Assembly (NCBI RefSeq): GCF_001644015.1
Contig: NZ_LUUI01000102.1
Coordinates: 1 to 64,000 of the forward strand
DNA: 64,000 nucleotides
Reading direction: 5' to 3'
Source of the DNA: Methylomonas lenta
GTDB lineage: Bacteria; Pseudomonadota; Gammaproteobacteria; Methylococcales; Methylomonadaceae
Shown: piece by piece, positions 1-9,685 of the stretch
Layout of the letters: every line of letters begins with the position of its first letter
Numbering within the stretch: position 1 is the first letter of the stretch
Notes under the pieces: model-generated
The model's database searches: none
What the model saw: only the letters and a program-made list of their open reading frames with translations
Told to the model about the DNA's origin: nothing
Position numbers and translations under genes: made by a program

Positions 1-21
1 CTTAATGGCAGTGACGCGCTG

Positions 22-33
22 CGTGGGAACGAT
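22..33. repeat. Partial copy of the terminal repeat seen at 1093-1104
   Basis: The 12 bases CGTGGGAACGAT are identical to the right end of the small element at 997-1104, and the preceding bases (GTGACGCGC) loosely resemble the sequence before that end. It probably marks the end of another copy whose other part lies left of the window. It sits immediately after the 3' end of the minus-strand gene at 39-824. Confidence 0.5.
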
Positions 34-38
34 GAAAT

Positions 39-824
39 CTAGCTTTCATTGGGATCATCGAGTTCAAAAGAAGTAGTAAAACTGCTTAGCACCAAATTTA
101 AAAATCTATAGGCTTCATCGATCCATTCATCAACCAAAACAGTGACCATGACAAACTCACCTTCTTGGCCATCATAGATTTTGTCTATAACAAAGTCAGG
201 ATCATTTGGCATATAGTGCGGCTGTTCAAGAATGTAGCGATCTACTTCCTGCGGGTCTGTCATCGAGTTAGGTACTGTCGGAATTGGTCCAACGTATAAT
301 CCATGTTTATGAATTAGATTAGTTCGATATTGGACCACTAAGTTAGTCCATTCGCTACGCTCAGCAAGCTGCTTTGTAAGAGCTGGATTGACCACATCTA
401 AAGCGCTTATGAATTTCTTTTTATCAAAAGCGATGTTGCTCCCTTTCACGTTTAGACCATAAGTCTCATTAATAAATACAGCGCATGCATCCAGGAATGA
501 CTTAATTAAAAAAATATAACTATAAAGGTGATACTTAACTATATAAATTTTCTGATAATCTTTTCTAGTTTCATGCTCACTGATTTGATCACGAGCTATC
601 CCCGCAAAGGAAAATTTCTCAACTATGTCCTCAAAGCATGATGCGAACTTACGTAGCCGACCACCTCCATAAAGCATTCCATGTAATTTACTCCAGTAAT
701 CTGGATCTCCCTTTGAGAATTTACTTAAATAAGTATTGCCAAACATTTCTGGAATAGAATCAAGCCCATCTTTTGTTGCGACGATCATTGCGCTACGAAT
801 TATTTTTGGTTTCTCTTCGTTCAT
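39..824 (-). CDS. Hypothetical protein, 261 aa, unrecognised
   Basis: I do not recognise this protein. It is a complete 261-residue reading frame opening with ATG (MNEEKPKIIR) and looks soluble: charged, with many aromatic residues, no signal peptide and no clear membrane helix, although residues about 95-115 (YHLYSYIFLIKSFLDACAVF) are hydrophobic. The C-terminal part is acidic (EWIDEAYRFLNLVLSSF, then a DDPNES tail). Codon use is more AT-rich than in the neighbouring guaA. It is isolated between short repeat copies at 22-33 and 997-1104, with no partner gene visible, so it could be a recently acquired cargo gene. The helical, AT-rich character would suit an accessory or defence-island protein, but no motif supports a function. 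Confidence 0.65.
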   Translation of the reverse strand: MNEEKPKIIRSAMIVATKDGLDSIPEMFGNTYLSKFSKGDPDYWSKLHGMLYGGGRLRKFASCFEDIVEKFSFAGIARDQISEHETRKDYQKIYIVKYHLYSYIFLIKSFLDACAVFINETYGLNVKGSNIAFDKKKFISALDVVNPALTKQLAERSEWTNLVVQYRTNLIHKHGLYVGPIPTVPNSMTDPQEVDRYILEQPHYMPNDPDFVIDKIYDGQEGEFVMVTVLVDEWIDEAYRFLNLVLSSFTTSFELDDPNES

Positions 825-996
825 ACTAAATCTAACAAGTTGCGATCTGTCCGTATAGCCTATACAGCCTAATGATTTTAGAGAAAATATTTTTATGGAA
901 AGATTGTGTATCTAAACGGAATAACATCCATTTTGAGATGACAAACGGATAGGAGTATTACCGATGCTAAAATTTCTTACGGAAGATCAGTAATTT

Positions 997-1104
997 ATCG
1001 TTCTCACGTCCAGTATGGGTATGCATCCAGCACCTCTCCAGCGGGCATGATAAGTGCTCTGGAGCGCCTGACCACTGAGTGACCACGCCGAGCGTGGGAA
1101 CGAT
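997..1104. repeat. MITE-like 108-bp element with terminal inverted repeats
   Basis: The left end ATCGTTCTCACG (997-1008) and right end CGTGGGAACGAT (1093-1104) are inverted repeats with one mismatch. The interior contains further short dyads but no credible gene: a 65-codon minus frame across it simply translates the repeats. The right end recurs at 22-33. Size, terminal symmetry and lack of coding content fit a small non-autonomous or REP-like dispersed element. Copy number elsewhere in the genome cannot be judged from this window. Confidence 0.6.
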
Positions 1105-1145
1105 TTCGCCTTTCGCCTTTCGCCTTTCCTCTTTTGCCTTTCGCC
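1104..1145. repeat. Heptanucleotide tandem repeat (TTTCGCC)x6, imperfect
   Basis: Six consecutive heptamers run from 1104: TTTCGCC three times, then the variants TTTCCTC and TTTTGCC, then TTTCGCC again. The tract abuts the right end of the 108-bp element and stops just before the guaA stop codon at 1151-1153. A seven-base unit would change frame if translated, so this is most likely a non-coding short tandem repeat. Confidence 0.75.
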
Positions 1146-1150
1146 TGCTC

Positions 1151-2734
1151 TTATTCCCACTCAATCGTAGCCGGCGGTTTACCCGAAATATCGTAAGTCA
1201 CCCGCGAAATGCCGTTCACTTCGTTAATGATCCGTCTTGAAATCAAATCCAAAAATTCATAAGGTAAATGTGCCCAGCGTGCGGTCATGAAGTCTATAGT
1301 TTCCACTGCGCGGATAGCGATGACGTAATCGTAACGGCGGCCGTCGCCCATCACGCCGACCGATTTGACCGGCAGGAATACTGCGAAAGCCTGGCTGACT
1401 TTATCGTACAAATCATTGCAATACAGCTCTTCGATAAATATGGCATCGGCCTGACGCAGTAAATCGGCATATTCCTTTTTCACTTCGCCTAAAATCCGCA
1501 CACCCAAGCCGGGACCTGGGAAGGGGTGACGATGAATCATGTCGGCGGGCAAGCCCAATTCCAGGCCGAGTTTGCGCACTTCGTCTTTGAATAGTTCACG
1601 CAAGGGTTCGACCAGTTTCAAGGTCATATTCTCTGGCAGGCCGCCGACGTTGTGATGCGATTTAATCAAATGCGCTTTGCCACTTTTGGCGCCGGCCGAT
1701 TCGATGACGTCTGGATAAATAGTACCTTGCGCCAGCCATTTGGCATCGGTGAGTTTGCCGGCTTGCTCATCGAAAATCTCTACAAATAAATTGCCGATGA
1801 TTTTGCGCTTGGCTTCCGGATCCGTCACACCGGCCAAAGCATCCAGATAGCGTTGTTCGGCATTGACGCGGATGACTTTTATCCCCATGTGTAATGCAAA
1901 CATCGCCATCACTTGATCGCCTTCATGCAGACGCAGCAAGCCGGTATCGACAAACACACAGGTTAATTGTTCGCCGATCGCTTTATGCAGCAATGCCGCC
2001 ACGACTGATGAATCGACACCACCGGACAAGCCCAGTATGACTTGATCGCTACCAACTTTTTCGCGTACCGCATTGATGCTGTCTTCTATGATATTACTGG
2101 CATTCCATAGCGCCTGACATTCACATATTTCCAGCACAAACCGGCTGAGTATGCGTCCGCCCTGTTTGGTGTGGGTAACTTCCGGATGAAACTGCAGTGC
2201 GTAAAAGCCTTTGTCTTCGTCGGCGATGCCGGCAATCGGCGCACCGCTAGAACTGGCGATGAGTTTAAAACCGGCGGGTAATTCCACCACTCGGTCACCG
2301 TGGCTCATCCAGACATCCAATAAGCCAAAACCTTCGGTCGAGGCGTGATCTTCGATATCCAGCAAGAGTTTGGAATGGCCGCGAGCGCGGACTTGCGCAT
2401 AGCCGAATTCCCTGTGATCGGATGATTCCACCTTGCCGCCCAATTGCTCGGTCATGGTCTGCATGCCGTAACAAATACCCAATACCGGAATACCGAGCTG
2501 AAATACGATTTCAGGTGCGCGTGGTGTATCGCTGCTGGTCACAGTTTCCGGACCACCAGACAGAATGATGCCTTTGGGGGCAAAACTTTTGATTTCGTCG
2601 CTGGTGCAGTCGCAGGCGTAGATTTCACAATAAACACCGATTTCGCGGATGCGGCGGGCGATGAGTTGTGTGTATTGCGAGCCAAAATCAAGGATCAGGA
2701 TTTTATCGGAATGGATGTTGGTGGTTTGTGTCAC
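1151..2734 (-). CDS. guaA: GMP synthase (glutamine-hydrolysing)
   Basis: GuaA converts XMP to GMP using ATP and glutamine, the last step of guanine nucleotide synthesis, in the cytoplasm. The N-terminal class I amidotransferase domain carries the nucleophile Cys88 in GICYG and the His-Glu pair in FHPEVTH. The ATP pyrophosphatase P-loop SGGVDSS is at residues 237-243. The C-terminal dimerisation domain ends in the family-typical IEWE. At 527 residues it is full length. The start is a GTG ([11 protein letters not shown]), chosen because it places [13 protein letters not shown] at the usual distance from the N-terminus. It lies 81 bp downstream of guaB in the same direction, the classical guaBA arrangement. 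Confidence 0.97.
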   Translation of the reverse strand: MTQTTNIHSDKILILDFGSQYTQLIARRIREIGVYCEIYACDCTSDEIKSFAPKGIILSGGPETVTSSDTPRAPEIVFQLGIPVLGICYGMQTMTEQLGGKVESSDHREFGYAQVRARGHSKLLLDIEDHASTEGFGLLDVWMSHGDRVVELPAGFKLIASSSGAPIAGIADEDKGFYALQFHPEVTHTKQGGRILSRFVLEICECQALWNASNIIEDSINAVREKVGSDQVILGLSGGVDSSVVAALLHKAIGEQLTCVFVDTGLLRLHEGDQVMAMFALHMGIKVIRVNAEQRYLDALAGVTDPEAKRKIIGNLFVEIFDEQAGKLTDAKWLAQGTIYPDVIESAGAKSGKAHLIKSHHNVGGLPENMTLKLVEPLRELFKDEVRKLGLELGLPADMIHRHPFPGPGLGVRILGEVKKEYADLLRQADAIFIEELYCNDLYDKVSQAFAVFLPVKSVGVMGDGRRYDYVIAIRAVETIDFMTARWAHLPYEFLDLISRRIINEVNGISRVTYDISGKPPATIEWE

Positions 2735-2755
2735 GCGAAGGCCTTCAAAATAAAA

Positions 2756-2804
2756 GTAGGGTGGGTTTACCCAAAGAGCATAAAAGCTAAGCGTAACCCA
2801 CCGT
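2756..2804. repeat. Palindromic repeat in the guaB-guaA spacer
   Basis: The 81-bp spacer contains GGTGGGTTTAC (2760-2770) and GTAACCCACC (2793-2802), which pair as a hairpin with one bulged base. GTGGGTTAC/GTAACCCAC palindromes are a common dispersed intergenic repeat in proteobacteria. Because it sits inside a probable guaBA transcript it could modulate the guaB to guaA transcript ratio or RNA stability. That role is inference. Confidence 0.5.
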
Positions 2805-2815
2805 ATAGGATTTGT

Positions 2816-4294
<1,479 letters not shown>

Positions 4295-4372
4295 CTAATT
4301 CTAAATAGCAGCACATTGTACAGCTTAAGCCCAAAGGCGACAAAAACGGATATGACTGAAAATCACACCGGG

Positions 4373-4837
4373 CTAGTCGTTTTTATGCGTTAAGGCATAA
4401 ACGACGCTTTGAAATTCGCTTTGTTTGGGTTTATGCAGGTAAATTCCTACCGCCCCCATCAGGGTAAATATATAAAGTGTATTGATATCATCACCCAGAA
4501 TAAACATTAACAAACCAAACAAGCTGACGACTTCAATCATGGATTGAGTCACTATCACCGTTACCAAATAGCGTTGCTCAGCCGTTTTTTCTCCAGGCAT
4601 GGTTTGATTCAATCGCAGCAGGATATGTCGCATCAAGTTAGTCAGCGGAAACAGTGCTATGGCAATCACATATAACAGGCTTCTAATCATGACTCGCTGA
4701 GACTCTGGCAGGTTGATACGAATATCAGCCGCCCAAACATAACAGATCATGTTGTAGCCCAGTAACAGCAAGAGCATCGCTCCGCAAACCAGCCAGTGCA
4801 GAGTTAATGCGTTAGTTCTTTCAGAGGATGTAGGCAT
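4373..4837 (-). CDS. Small four-helix membrane protein, hypothetical
   Basis: A 154-residue inner-membrane protein with four predicted transmembrane segments (about residues 14-36, 53-75, 88-112 and 117-135). I do not recognise a family. I start it at the ATG at 4837 (MPTSSERTNAL), because upstream extension would overlap the CPBP protease gene and encode a non-hydrophobic Cys/Lys-rich stretch. The 4837 start is only 10 bp after the CPBP stop and has an AAGAAGA-like ribosome site. That spacing suggests co-expression with the protease, possibly as a membrane partner, but there is no direct evidence of a shared function. Confidence 0.65.
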   Translation of the reverse strand: MPTSSERTNALTLHWLVCGAMLLLLLGYNMICYVWAADIRINLPESQRVMIRSLLYVIAIALFPLTNLMRHILLRLNQTMPGEKTAEQRYLVTVIVTQSMIEVVSLFGLLMFILGDDINTLYIFTLMGAVGIYLHKPKQSEFQSVVYALTHKND

Positions 4838-4847
4838 GCTTTTCTTC

Positions 4848-5435
4848 TTACAAGCTATTACGGTAATTGCGCAGAATAACAACGAACGCGATGAAATCAT
4901 AAAACCCGTGTATCACAATCGGTGTCAGCAGATTACGCTCGGCGCCGTAATCCAGACTCATGCCCAGATATAATCCCATCAGCAAGGCTAAAACCGCATA
5001 AAGCGGGGTGACGGCATGTACCAGGGCAAACAAGACATTGCTAATCAACAAACCCGCCGTCATTCCGGTTACATTTTCCAGCCAAGGTTGCAAAGTGCCT
5101 CGAAACAACACTTCTTCAGAAAACCCGGCGATCGCCGCCAATATCAGCAAATCCGTCCAATGACAGCGATATAATCGGGCGCCCAAGGTTTCCAGCAATA
5201 GTGCCCTGATTTTCTGCAGTCCTGCGAAAGGCAATTCTTGCATAGCAAAAAAAATCAACACCAAGGGTAAGGTCAATAGTATGCCGTAGACAAGTGCTTG
5301 TTCGTCAAAACCCAGATAGGCAAAGGGGTTTACGTCCATCAGCCAGCCTAACAAAATGGCCAGAAATGTCAGTGCAGCCTCAAAATAACAAGCCATTCGG
5401 AAGAAATTATCAGGCAGTGGTGCGGTGTTTTGCAT
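4848..5435 (-). CDS. CPBP family intramembrane metalloprotease
   Basis: This 195-residue polytopic membrane protein belongs to the CPBP/Abi (Rce1-like) family of glutamate proteases embedded in the membrane. The signature residues are present in order: EE at 107-108 with Arg112 (SEEVLFRG), His140 (FALVH), and His176 with Asp180 (HGFYD). Several hydrophobic helices surround them. In other bacteria members cleave membrane-anchored peptides or act in bacteriocin immunity and self-protection, and the substrate here cannot be inferred. It is followed at 10 bp by a four-helix membrane protein in the same direction. Confidence 0.9.
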   Translation of the reverse strand: MQNTAPLPDNFFRMACYFEAALTFLAILLGWLMDVNPFAYLGFDEQALVYGILLTLPLVLIFFAMQELPFAGLQKIRALLLETLGARLYRCHWTDLLILAAIAGFSEEVLFRGTLQPWLENVTGMTAGLLISNVLFALVHAVTPLYAVLALLMGLYLGMSLDYGAERNLLTPIVIHGFYDFIAFVVILRNYRNSL

Positions 5436-5525
5436 GGAAACTAGTTTAACCAGTAATATAGTGATCTGAAAATTTTATCCAAAAACCGTTAAAATTGGCA
5501 GCGTTTGTCATCTGGAGTTATTGCA

Positions 5526-5798
5526 ATGAATTGCTTTATTTATAAAAGCCTGAAAAAAGCTGATCTTTATCTGTACTTAAGTCAAAAAGACGACTTCTCC
5601 AGCATGCCGGACGAATTATTTAAAAATTTTGGTCAACTGGCGTTTGTGATGGAACTACAATTAACCCCCGAGCGCAAATTGGCCAAAGAAGATGCCAGCA
5701 AAGTCATCGCCAGCCTAAAAAGCAAAGGATTTTTTATTCAGATGCCGCCTCAAATAGCACCCCCAGCCTTGGCTCAAGCTAACAATCAACTACACTGA
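5526..5798 (+). CDS. ycgL: YcgL domain-containing protein
   Basis: A 90-residue cytoplasmic protein of the YcgL family (UPF0745), widespread in Gammaproteobacteria and of unknown biochemical role. It matches the recalled E. coli pattern of a short N-terminal strand (CFIYKSLKKADLYLYL), KDDFSSMPDEL, a central FG motif, then KLAKEDASKV and a C-terminal FFIQMPPQ. I start at the ATG at 5526 because the family begins at this MNCFIYKS position; an in-frame start seven codons earlier adds nothing conserved. A GGAG sits about 12 bp upstream. The DUF2333 gene follows 92 bp downstream. Confidence 0.88.
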   Translation: MNCFIYKSLKKADLYLYLSQKDDFSSMPDELFKNFGQLAFVMELQLTPERKLAKEDASKVIASLKSKGFFIQMPPQIAPPALAQANNQLH

Positions 5799-5890
5799 AA
5801 CAGCTGGTCATCAAGACAAACCGTGCTAACATAAGCGCATTAAAAGCTGTTATTGCTCACTATTTTTAGCCAGATCAGGATAAGCAACAC

Positions 5891-6910
5891 ATGTCAGATA
5901 ATCCACAAGCTTACGAAGACGCAAAGTCGAAAGGCATACTCTGGGGTTTTGGCGCAATGATAGCTGTTATTGCAGTTGTTATGTTGCTGCTGGGTGAGTG
6001 GTGGAGCCGTGAACCGGAACAATTCAACGTTCAAGACGAAGCTATTGAGCGTATGAATGTCACACATACCGATGAAATGCCGATTGGCTTTGTTTACGCC
6101 AATACGCTGGCACATATTGCCGATGTTATTTTGTTCAAGACCGGCGGTTATCTTACCAATGATGTCGCACCTCCAGGCTTATTTTGCGACAACATCCAAA
6201 ACTGGGAATACGGTGCGCTGGTTATGTTGCGGGATGCCACTACAGCGCTCCGTAATCACTTTGCCCGCGATCAATCACAATCAGCGGAAGATCCGGATCT
6301 GGCAATGGCCGAACCTTATTTTTATTACGAGCATAATTCCTGGGCACTACCGTCGACCGAAGCTGAATACGTCAAAGGTATCGATGCGCTGCACAATTAT
6401 ATGATTCGTCTGCAAAACCCGACCGCCACCTCCAGAGCTGCGCAATTCCACTCGCGTGCTGACAACTTATGGCAATACACCGAAATCGTAATTAAGCGGT
6501 TGGGCGGCTTATCGACTCGTTTGGCCGCCAGCACGGATAAATTCTCTGGTGCAACTCACGGCGATCCTTCCAATGCAGTTGATATCAACATGCCTACCAT
6601 TGGTAGAACTCCGTGGATGGAAATCGATAACGTCTTCTATGAAGCGCGTGGTGCTTGCTGGGCTTTGCTACATATTTTGCGAGCCATCAAACACGATTTT
6701 TCCGACATTCTGCTGGACAAACGCGCCATGAACACACTGGATAACATGATTCAGTCTCTGGAAAACGCCTTGACGCCTACGCTAAGCCCGGTGGTTTTAA
6801 ATGGTGACGGCTTTGGCTTATTTGCTAATTATTCATTGGCCATGGCCAACTATATTGCCCGTGCCAACGCAGCAGCGCTTGATTTGCGCGACGTAATGAA
6901 CAGGGGTTGA
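5891..6910 (+). CDS. DUF2333 family membrane-anchored protein
   Basis: A 339-residue protein with one N-terminal transmembrane helix (about residues 17-35, ILWGFGAMIAVIAVVMLLLGEW) and a long periplasmic, mainly helical domain. The organisation and the motifs following the anchor (GFVYANTLAHIADVILFKTGGYL, then DNIQNWEYGAL) match DUF2333, a gammaproteobacterial family without known activity. The next gene, DUF4389, starts two bases after the stop codon at 6910, so the pair is almost certainly co-transcribed and may form a membrane complex. The ATG at 5891 follows an AGGATAAG ribosome site. Confidence 0.85.
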   Translation: MSDNPQAYEDAKSKGILWGFGAMIAVIAVVMLLLGEWWSREPEQFNVQDEAIERMNVTHTDEMPIGFVYANTLAHIADVILFKTGGYLTNDVAPPGLFCDNIQNWEYGALVMLRDATTALRNHFARDQSQSAEDPDLAMAEPYFYYEHNSWALPSTEAEYVKGIDALHNYMIRLQNPTATSRAAQFHSRADNLWQYTEIVIKRLGGLSTRLAASTDKFSGATHGDPSNAVDINMPTIGRTPWMEIDNVFYEARGACWALLHILRAIKHDFSDILLDKRAMNTLDNMIQSLENALTPTLSPVVLNGDGFGLFANYSLAMANYIARANAAALDLRDVMNRG

Positions 6911-6912
6911 TC

Positions 6913-7215
6913 ATGCAGGAACAAATCAACGAAAATCTAAAAAAAATCAGCACCTGGAAGCGCATTATTTTCATGCTGATATATGCAGCCATCGACAGCA
7001 TAGTCAAATTGTTGTTATGGTTGGTAATATTATTGCAAGTCGGCTCTGTGTTATTTACAGGAATCACCAACCCCAATATTCTTGAATTCGGCCGCAACTT
7101 ATCGACCTATCATTATCACTTGTTGCTGTTTTTGACCTTCAACACCGAGCAACTGCCATTTCCTTTTTCCGCCTGGAATCTGACGACAGAACTGGAATCG
7201 CCCAGCAAATCATAA
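6913..7215 (+). CDS. DUF4389 domain-containing membrane protein
   Basis: A 100-residue inner-membrane protein of the DUF4389 family. It has a hydrophobic segment at about residues 18-46, then the family motif pattern LFTGxxNxxILEFGRNLSTY and FLTFNTEQLPFPFSxW at the C-terminal side. The start is the ATG at 6913 (MQEQINENLKK); a TTG two codons earlier would overlap the DUF2333 stop. It sits directly downstream of the DUF2333 gene, a pairing that suggests a common envelope role. Function is unknown. Confidence 0.85.
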   Translation: MQEQINENLKKISTWKRIIFMLIYAAIDSIVKLLLWLVILLQVGSVLFTGITNPNILEFGRNLSTYHYHLLLFLTFNTEQLPFPFSAWNLTTELESPSKS

Positions 7216-7468
7216 ACACGTTACAAGTGTATTGTCGGCTATATCCTGTCTGCCGATTATTGCAAATGACAGCATCAATTTCTAAAGATCGTTTAACTAC
7301 ATAACGACTAATACATATCTATAAAGCGCAGATTATCTATCTATTGTTCGGTTTAATTTTGTTTTTATTTTTTGTCGACTGCATCGATAACAAGGTGACA
7401 AAAAACGACAAAAACTGATAGATTAGCCGGCCTGATGATGCAACTAGTCAACCTGAGAGGAACAAAAC

Positions 7469-7663
7469 ATGGGTTCAAAAGACGACAGAAAAAAGATTTC
7501 CATTAATCAAAAAACCTACGATAAGTTAAAAAACTACTCCCGATATAATGCCTTAAAACTACGTTTGGTTATTGATGCGATGATTGATGCCGTGCAGCAG
7601 GACGAAGAGCTAAGCAAACGCATTATTGAGTCAGCCGTCTTAAAGGAATCAAACGATAGCTAG
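7469..7663 (+). CDS. Small basic hypothetical protein, possibly ribbon-helix-helix-like
   Basis: A 64-residue frame with a strong ribosome site (GAGAGGAA, 7 bp before the ATG). The sequence opens with KKISINQKTYDKLKNYSRYN and continues with a helix (LKLRLVIDAMIDAVQQDEEL). A short basic strand followed by two helices recalls MetJ/Arc-type ribbon-helix-helix DNA-binding proteins, with ISINQKTYDKL in the position of the strand, but the match is weak. No toxin-like partner gene is adjacent. The 253-bp gap upstream holds AT-rich sequence and no other gene. Confidence 0.6.
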   Translation: MGSKDDRKKISINQKTYDKLKNYSRYNALKLRLVIDAMIDAVQQDEELSKRIIESAVLKESNDS

Positions 7664-7704
7664 ACTATCAACCTCTCAACTCAAGCAATGCAGTTAAAGA
7701 CTTT

Positions 7705-7801
7705 CCTGATTAGCAAGCTTGCCATGCATGGCACTGGATGCCCGCTTCCCGGCGAGCATGACGGACTTTTTGGGTATAGCTGAAGATACTTACTAATCAG
7801 G
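7705..7801. repeat. 97-bp palindromic element with 13-bp inverted ends
   Basis: CCTGATTAGCAAG (7705-7717) and CTTACTAATCAGG (7789-7801) are inverted repeats with a single mismatch. The interior includes CATGCATG and a TGGATGCCCGC...GAGCATGACGG stretch resembling common dispersed intergenic repeats. It lies between convergent genes (small hypothetical on plus, SixA-like on minus), where it might also act as a terminator or RNA-stabilising structure. Confidence 0.5.
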
Positions 7802-7832
7802 CAGACATTTGAGGCGGAATGACAGTGCAAAA

Positions 7833-8351
7833 TTAACTGTCCAATAATAAGTATTTAGCTCTTATGCGCATTTTCAGCCGCCCGCTAAGCGGCTCTATCA
7901 TATCCCAATTATCAGGCAACTCTATTCTTGCTAAGCTTGCAGTCGCAAATAGTTTACCATCCGAGTCAGGCTTAAGCTCGTCGACTAGATAAAGCAGCAA
8001 ATCGTCTAGCGACGGATTATGACCAATCAATAGAATACGTTGACTGGCAGCAGGGCAGTCCGCAAGCACCTGTTTAAGCGCATCAATATCGGCTTCATAA
8101 ATTCTGTCATCAAGATGAAGCATCTGCTGCTTGCTCAGACCCAGGCCTTTGCAGAGAAGATCCGCTGTCTCTTGAGCACGGACTGCAGGTGATGAAACAA
8201 TCCAGTCGGGGTGTAGTTGTTGCTTTAACAACCATTCGCCCATACGTAAGGCGGCTTTTCTTCCGCGCTTTTTTAAGGGCCGGTTAAAATCGGCAACCCC
8301 TTCCGGCCAATCTGATTTGGCATGTCTTAATAGCATCAATTCTCTCGCCAT
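7833..8351 (-). CDS. sixA: SixA-type histidine phosphatase
   Basis: A 172-residue member of the histidine phosphatase (phosphoglycerate mutase-like) superfamily, closest in length and layout to SixA, which removes phosphate from phosphohistidine, for example on phosphotransfer (HPt or PTS) proteins. The RHA motif at residues 9-11 (LLRHAKSDW) carries the catalytic His10, and the second active-site histidine is His111 in LIGHNPS. A strong GGAGGG ribosome site precedes the ATG. It stands alone, 91 bp downstream of the DUF1289 gene, so its partner kinase is not visible. The general family call is firm; the SixA substrate assignment is inference. Confidence 0.82.
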   Translation of the reverse strand: MARELMLLRHAKSDWPEGVADFNRPLKKRGRKAALRMGEWLLKQQLHPDWIVSSPAVRAQETADLLCKGLGLSKQQMLHLDDRIYEADIDALKQVLADCPAASQRILLIGHNPSLDDLLLYLVDELKPDSDGKLFATASLARIELPDNWDMIEPLSGRLKMRIRAKYLLLDS

Positions 8352-8442
8352 CTGCCCTCCTACCCTTGGTCACTATAATCATAGCGCAATATCCGACTTC
8401 GTTTGTCGAGCGCAGAAATGAAAGATTCGCTCTTGCTATAGA

Positions 8443-8649
8443 TTAGTGTGCAATGTTGACGAACTGAAGCAGATACAGCCTTTGCCTTTGCTCGGCGTTG
8501 AGCAGGAATTGCTGGCGTAATTGAGAGTTGGCTTTAGACCAGGCACAAATCTCTTCTATCGAGCGGAAACAGCCCAGACAAATATCCTGCTCGTCCAAAC
8601 AACAATTACGAACACAAGGGGAAGGGATACTGTCTTTAATTTCAGACAT
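8443..8649 (-). CDS. DUF1289 small cysteine-rich protein
   Basis: A 68-residue protein with four closely spaced cysteines (SPCVRNCCLDEQDICLGCFRS), the hallmark of DUF1289, likely a small metal-binding (zinc or Fe-S) fold. A helical C-terminus follows (EEICAWSKANSQLRQQFL). The family role is unknown. Its ATG overlaps the ribF stop by 8 bp, so it is translationally coupled to ribF. Confidence 0.85.
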   Translation of the reverse strand: MSEIKDSIPSPCVRNCCLDEQDICLGCFRSIEEICAWSKANSQLRQQFLLNAEQRQRLYLLQFVNIAH

Positions 8650-9583
8650 AACTCATTTTTGCAAAAAAATCATGAGCTGCTACAACATCACGGTTGATTT
8701 GTGCCTGTAACGCAGCTAGAGAATTGAAGCGAATCTCGTCGCGTAACTTGGCTTTAAAATGCACCTCGACATAGCGACCGTAAATATCTTGATTAAAATC
8801 GAATAAATGCGTTTCCAGCACAGCTTTGGCGCCACCGTCGAAAGTGGGGCGATTACCCAGATTGGCTACGCCGTGCAACTCTCCATTTTCCAGGCCGGTC
8901 ATAGTGACGGCAAATACACCTACCAGCGGCGTGTTTTTACGAAACATTTGTAAATTTGCGGTCGGGAAACCCAGTTCCCGACCACGCTTGTCGCCATGAG
9001 CCACTCGACCACACACCGAATAATCCCGTCCCAACAAGGTTCTGGCTAGCAACAGATTACCTTCGCCCAGCGCATCGCGGATCAAAGTACTGCTGATACG
9101 CAAACCTTGTAGTTCAAATGAATCAGTGGACTCAACGGCAAAACCATTTTCCTGTCCACGGTGCTGCAACAAGGCAAAATTACCACGTCTGGCCTTTCCA
9201 AAATGAAAGTCATCACCAATCACCAAATGTTTGATGTGGAGTTTGTCGATCAAAATATCGCGTATGAACTGTTCTGCATCATAATCCGCAAGCGCACTAC
9301 TGAAGGGCAATACCAATAATTCATCGATTGGTAATTTGGCAAATTGAATTACTTTTTCCCGTAAGCGGGTTAGTCTTGAGGGCGCATGATCGCCGAGAAA
9401 ATACTCTAAAGGTTGCGGCTCAAATACCATTACCACGCTAGGCAACCCCAAGCGTTTGCCATGTTCGGCCAAGCGTTCGATTACGCGCTGGTGCCCAAGA
9501 TGTAGGCCATCAAAATTACCTATGGTTAGCACGCAACCATCATGCAAGGCCTCAATATGATCTAATCCCCGGATTAAACGCAT
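8642..9583 (-). CDS. ribF: Bifunctional riboflavin kinase / FAD synthetase
   Basis: RibF phosphorylates riboflavin to FMN and adenylylates FMN to FAD. The N-terminal nucleotidyltransferase domain carries GNFDG at residues 22-26 and HLGH at 28-31, followed by ISSTLIR. The C-terminal flavokinase domain begins near residue 180 (RVAHGDKRGRELGFPTANL) and contains GVxNLGNRPTF and VHFKAKLRDE. Length (313 aa) is normal. In many gammaproteobacteria ribF lies directly before ileS and lspA. Here it is about 10 kb away with the DUF1289 gene as its downstream partner, so that ancestral cluster has been rearranged. Confidence 0.95.
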   Translation of the reverse strand: MRLIRGLDHIEALHDGCVLTIGNFDGLHLGHQRVIERLAEHGKRLGLPSVVMVFEPQPLEYFLGDHAPSRLTRLREKVIQFAKLPIDELLVLPFSSALADYDAEQFIRDILIDKLHIKHLVIGDDFHFGKARRGNFALLQHRGQENGFAVESTDSFELQGLRISSTLIRDALGEGNLLLARTLLGRDYSVCGRVAHGDKRGRELGFPTANLQMFRKNTPLVGVFAVTMTGLENGELHGVANLGNRPTFDGGAKAVLETHLFDFNQDIYGRYVEVHFKAKLRDEIRFNSLAALQAQINRDVVAAHDFFAKMSYV

Positions 9584-9685
9584 TGTAATCGTCTACTTCA
9601 AAACATCTGATTCTATCAGCAACGAGCGGCGTGACCTATCGTCATTTATAATGATGGCTCTGGAAAACACTCAAATCCTATTTGC

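Noticed and set aside
967-1164. 65-codon minus frame overlapping the 108-bp element and heptamer repeat
   Set aside because: It translates repeat DNA (RRKAKEERRKAK) and overlaps the guaA 3' end; no ribosome site and no protein-like composition.
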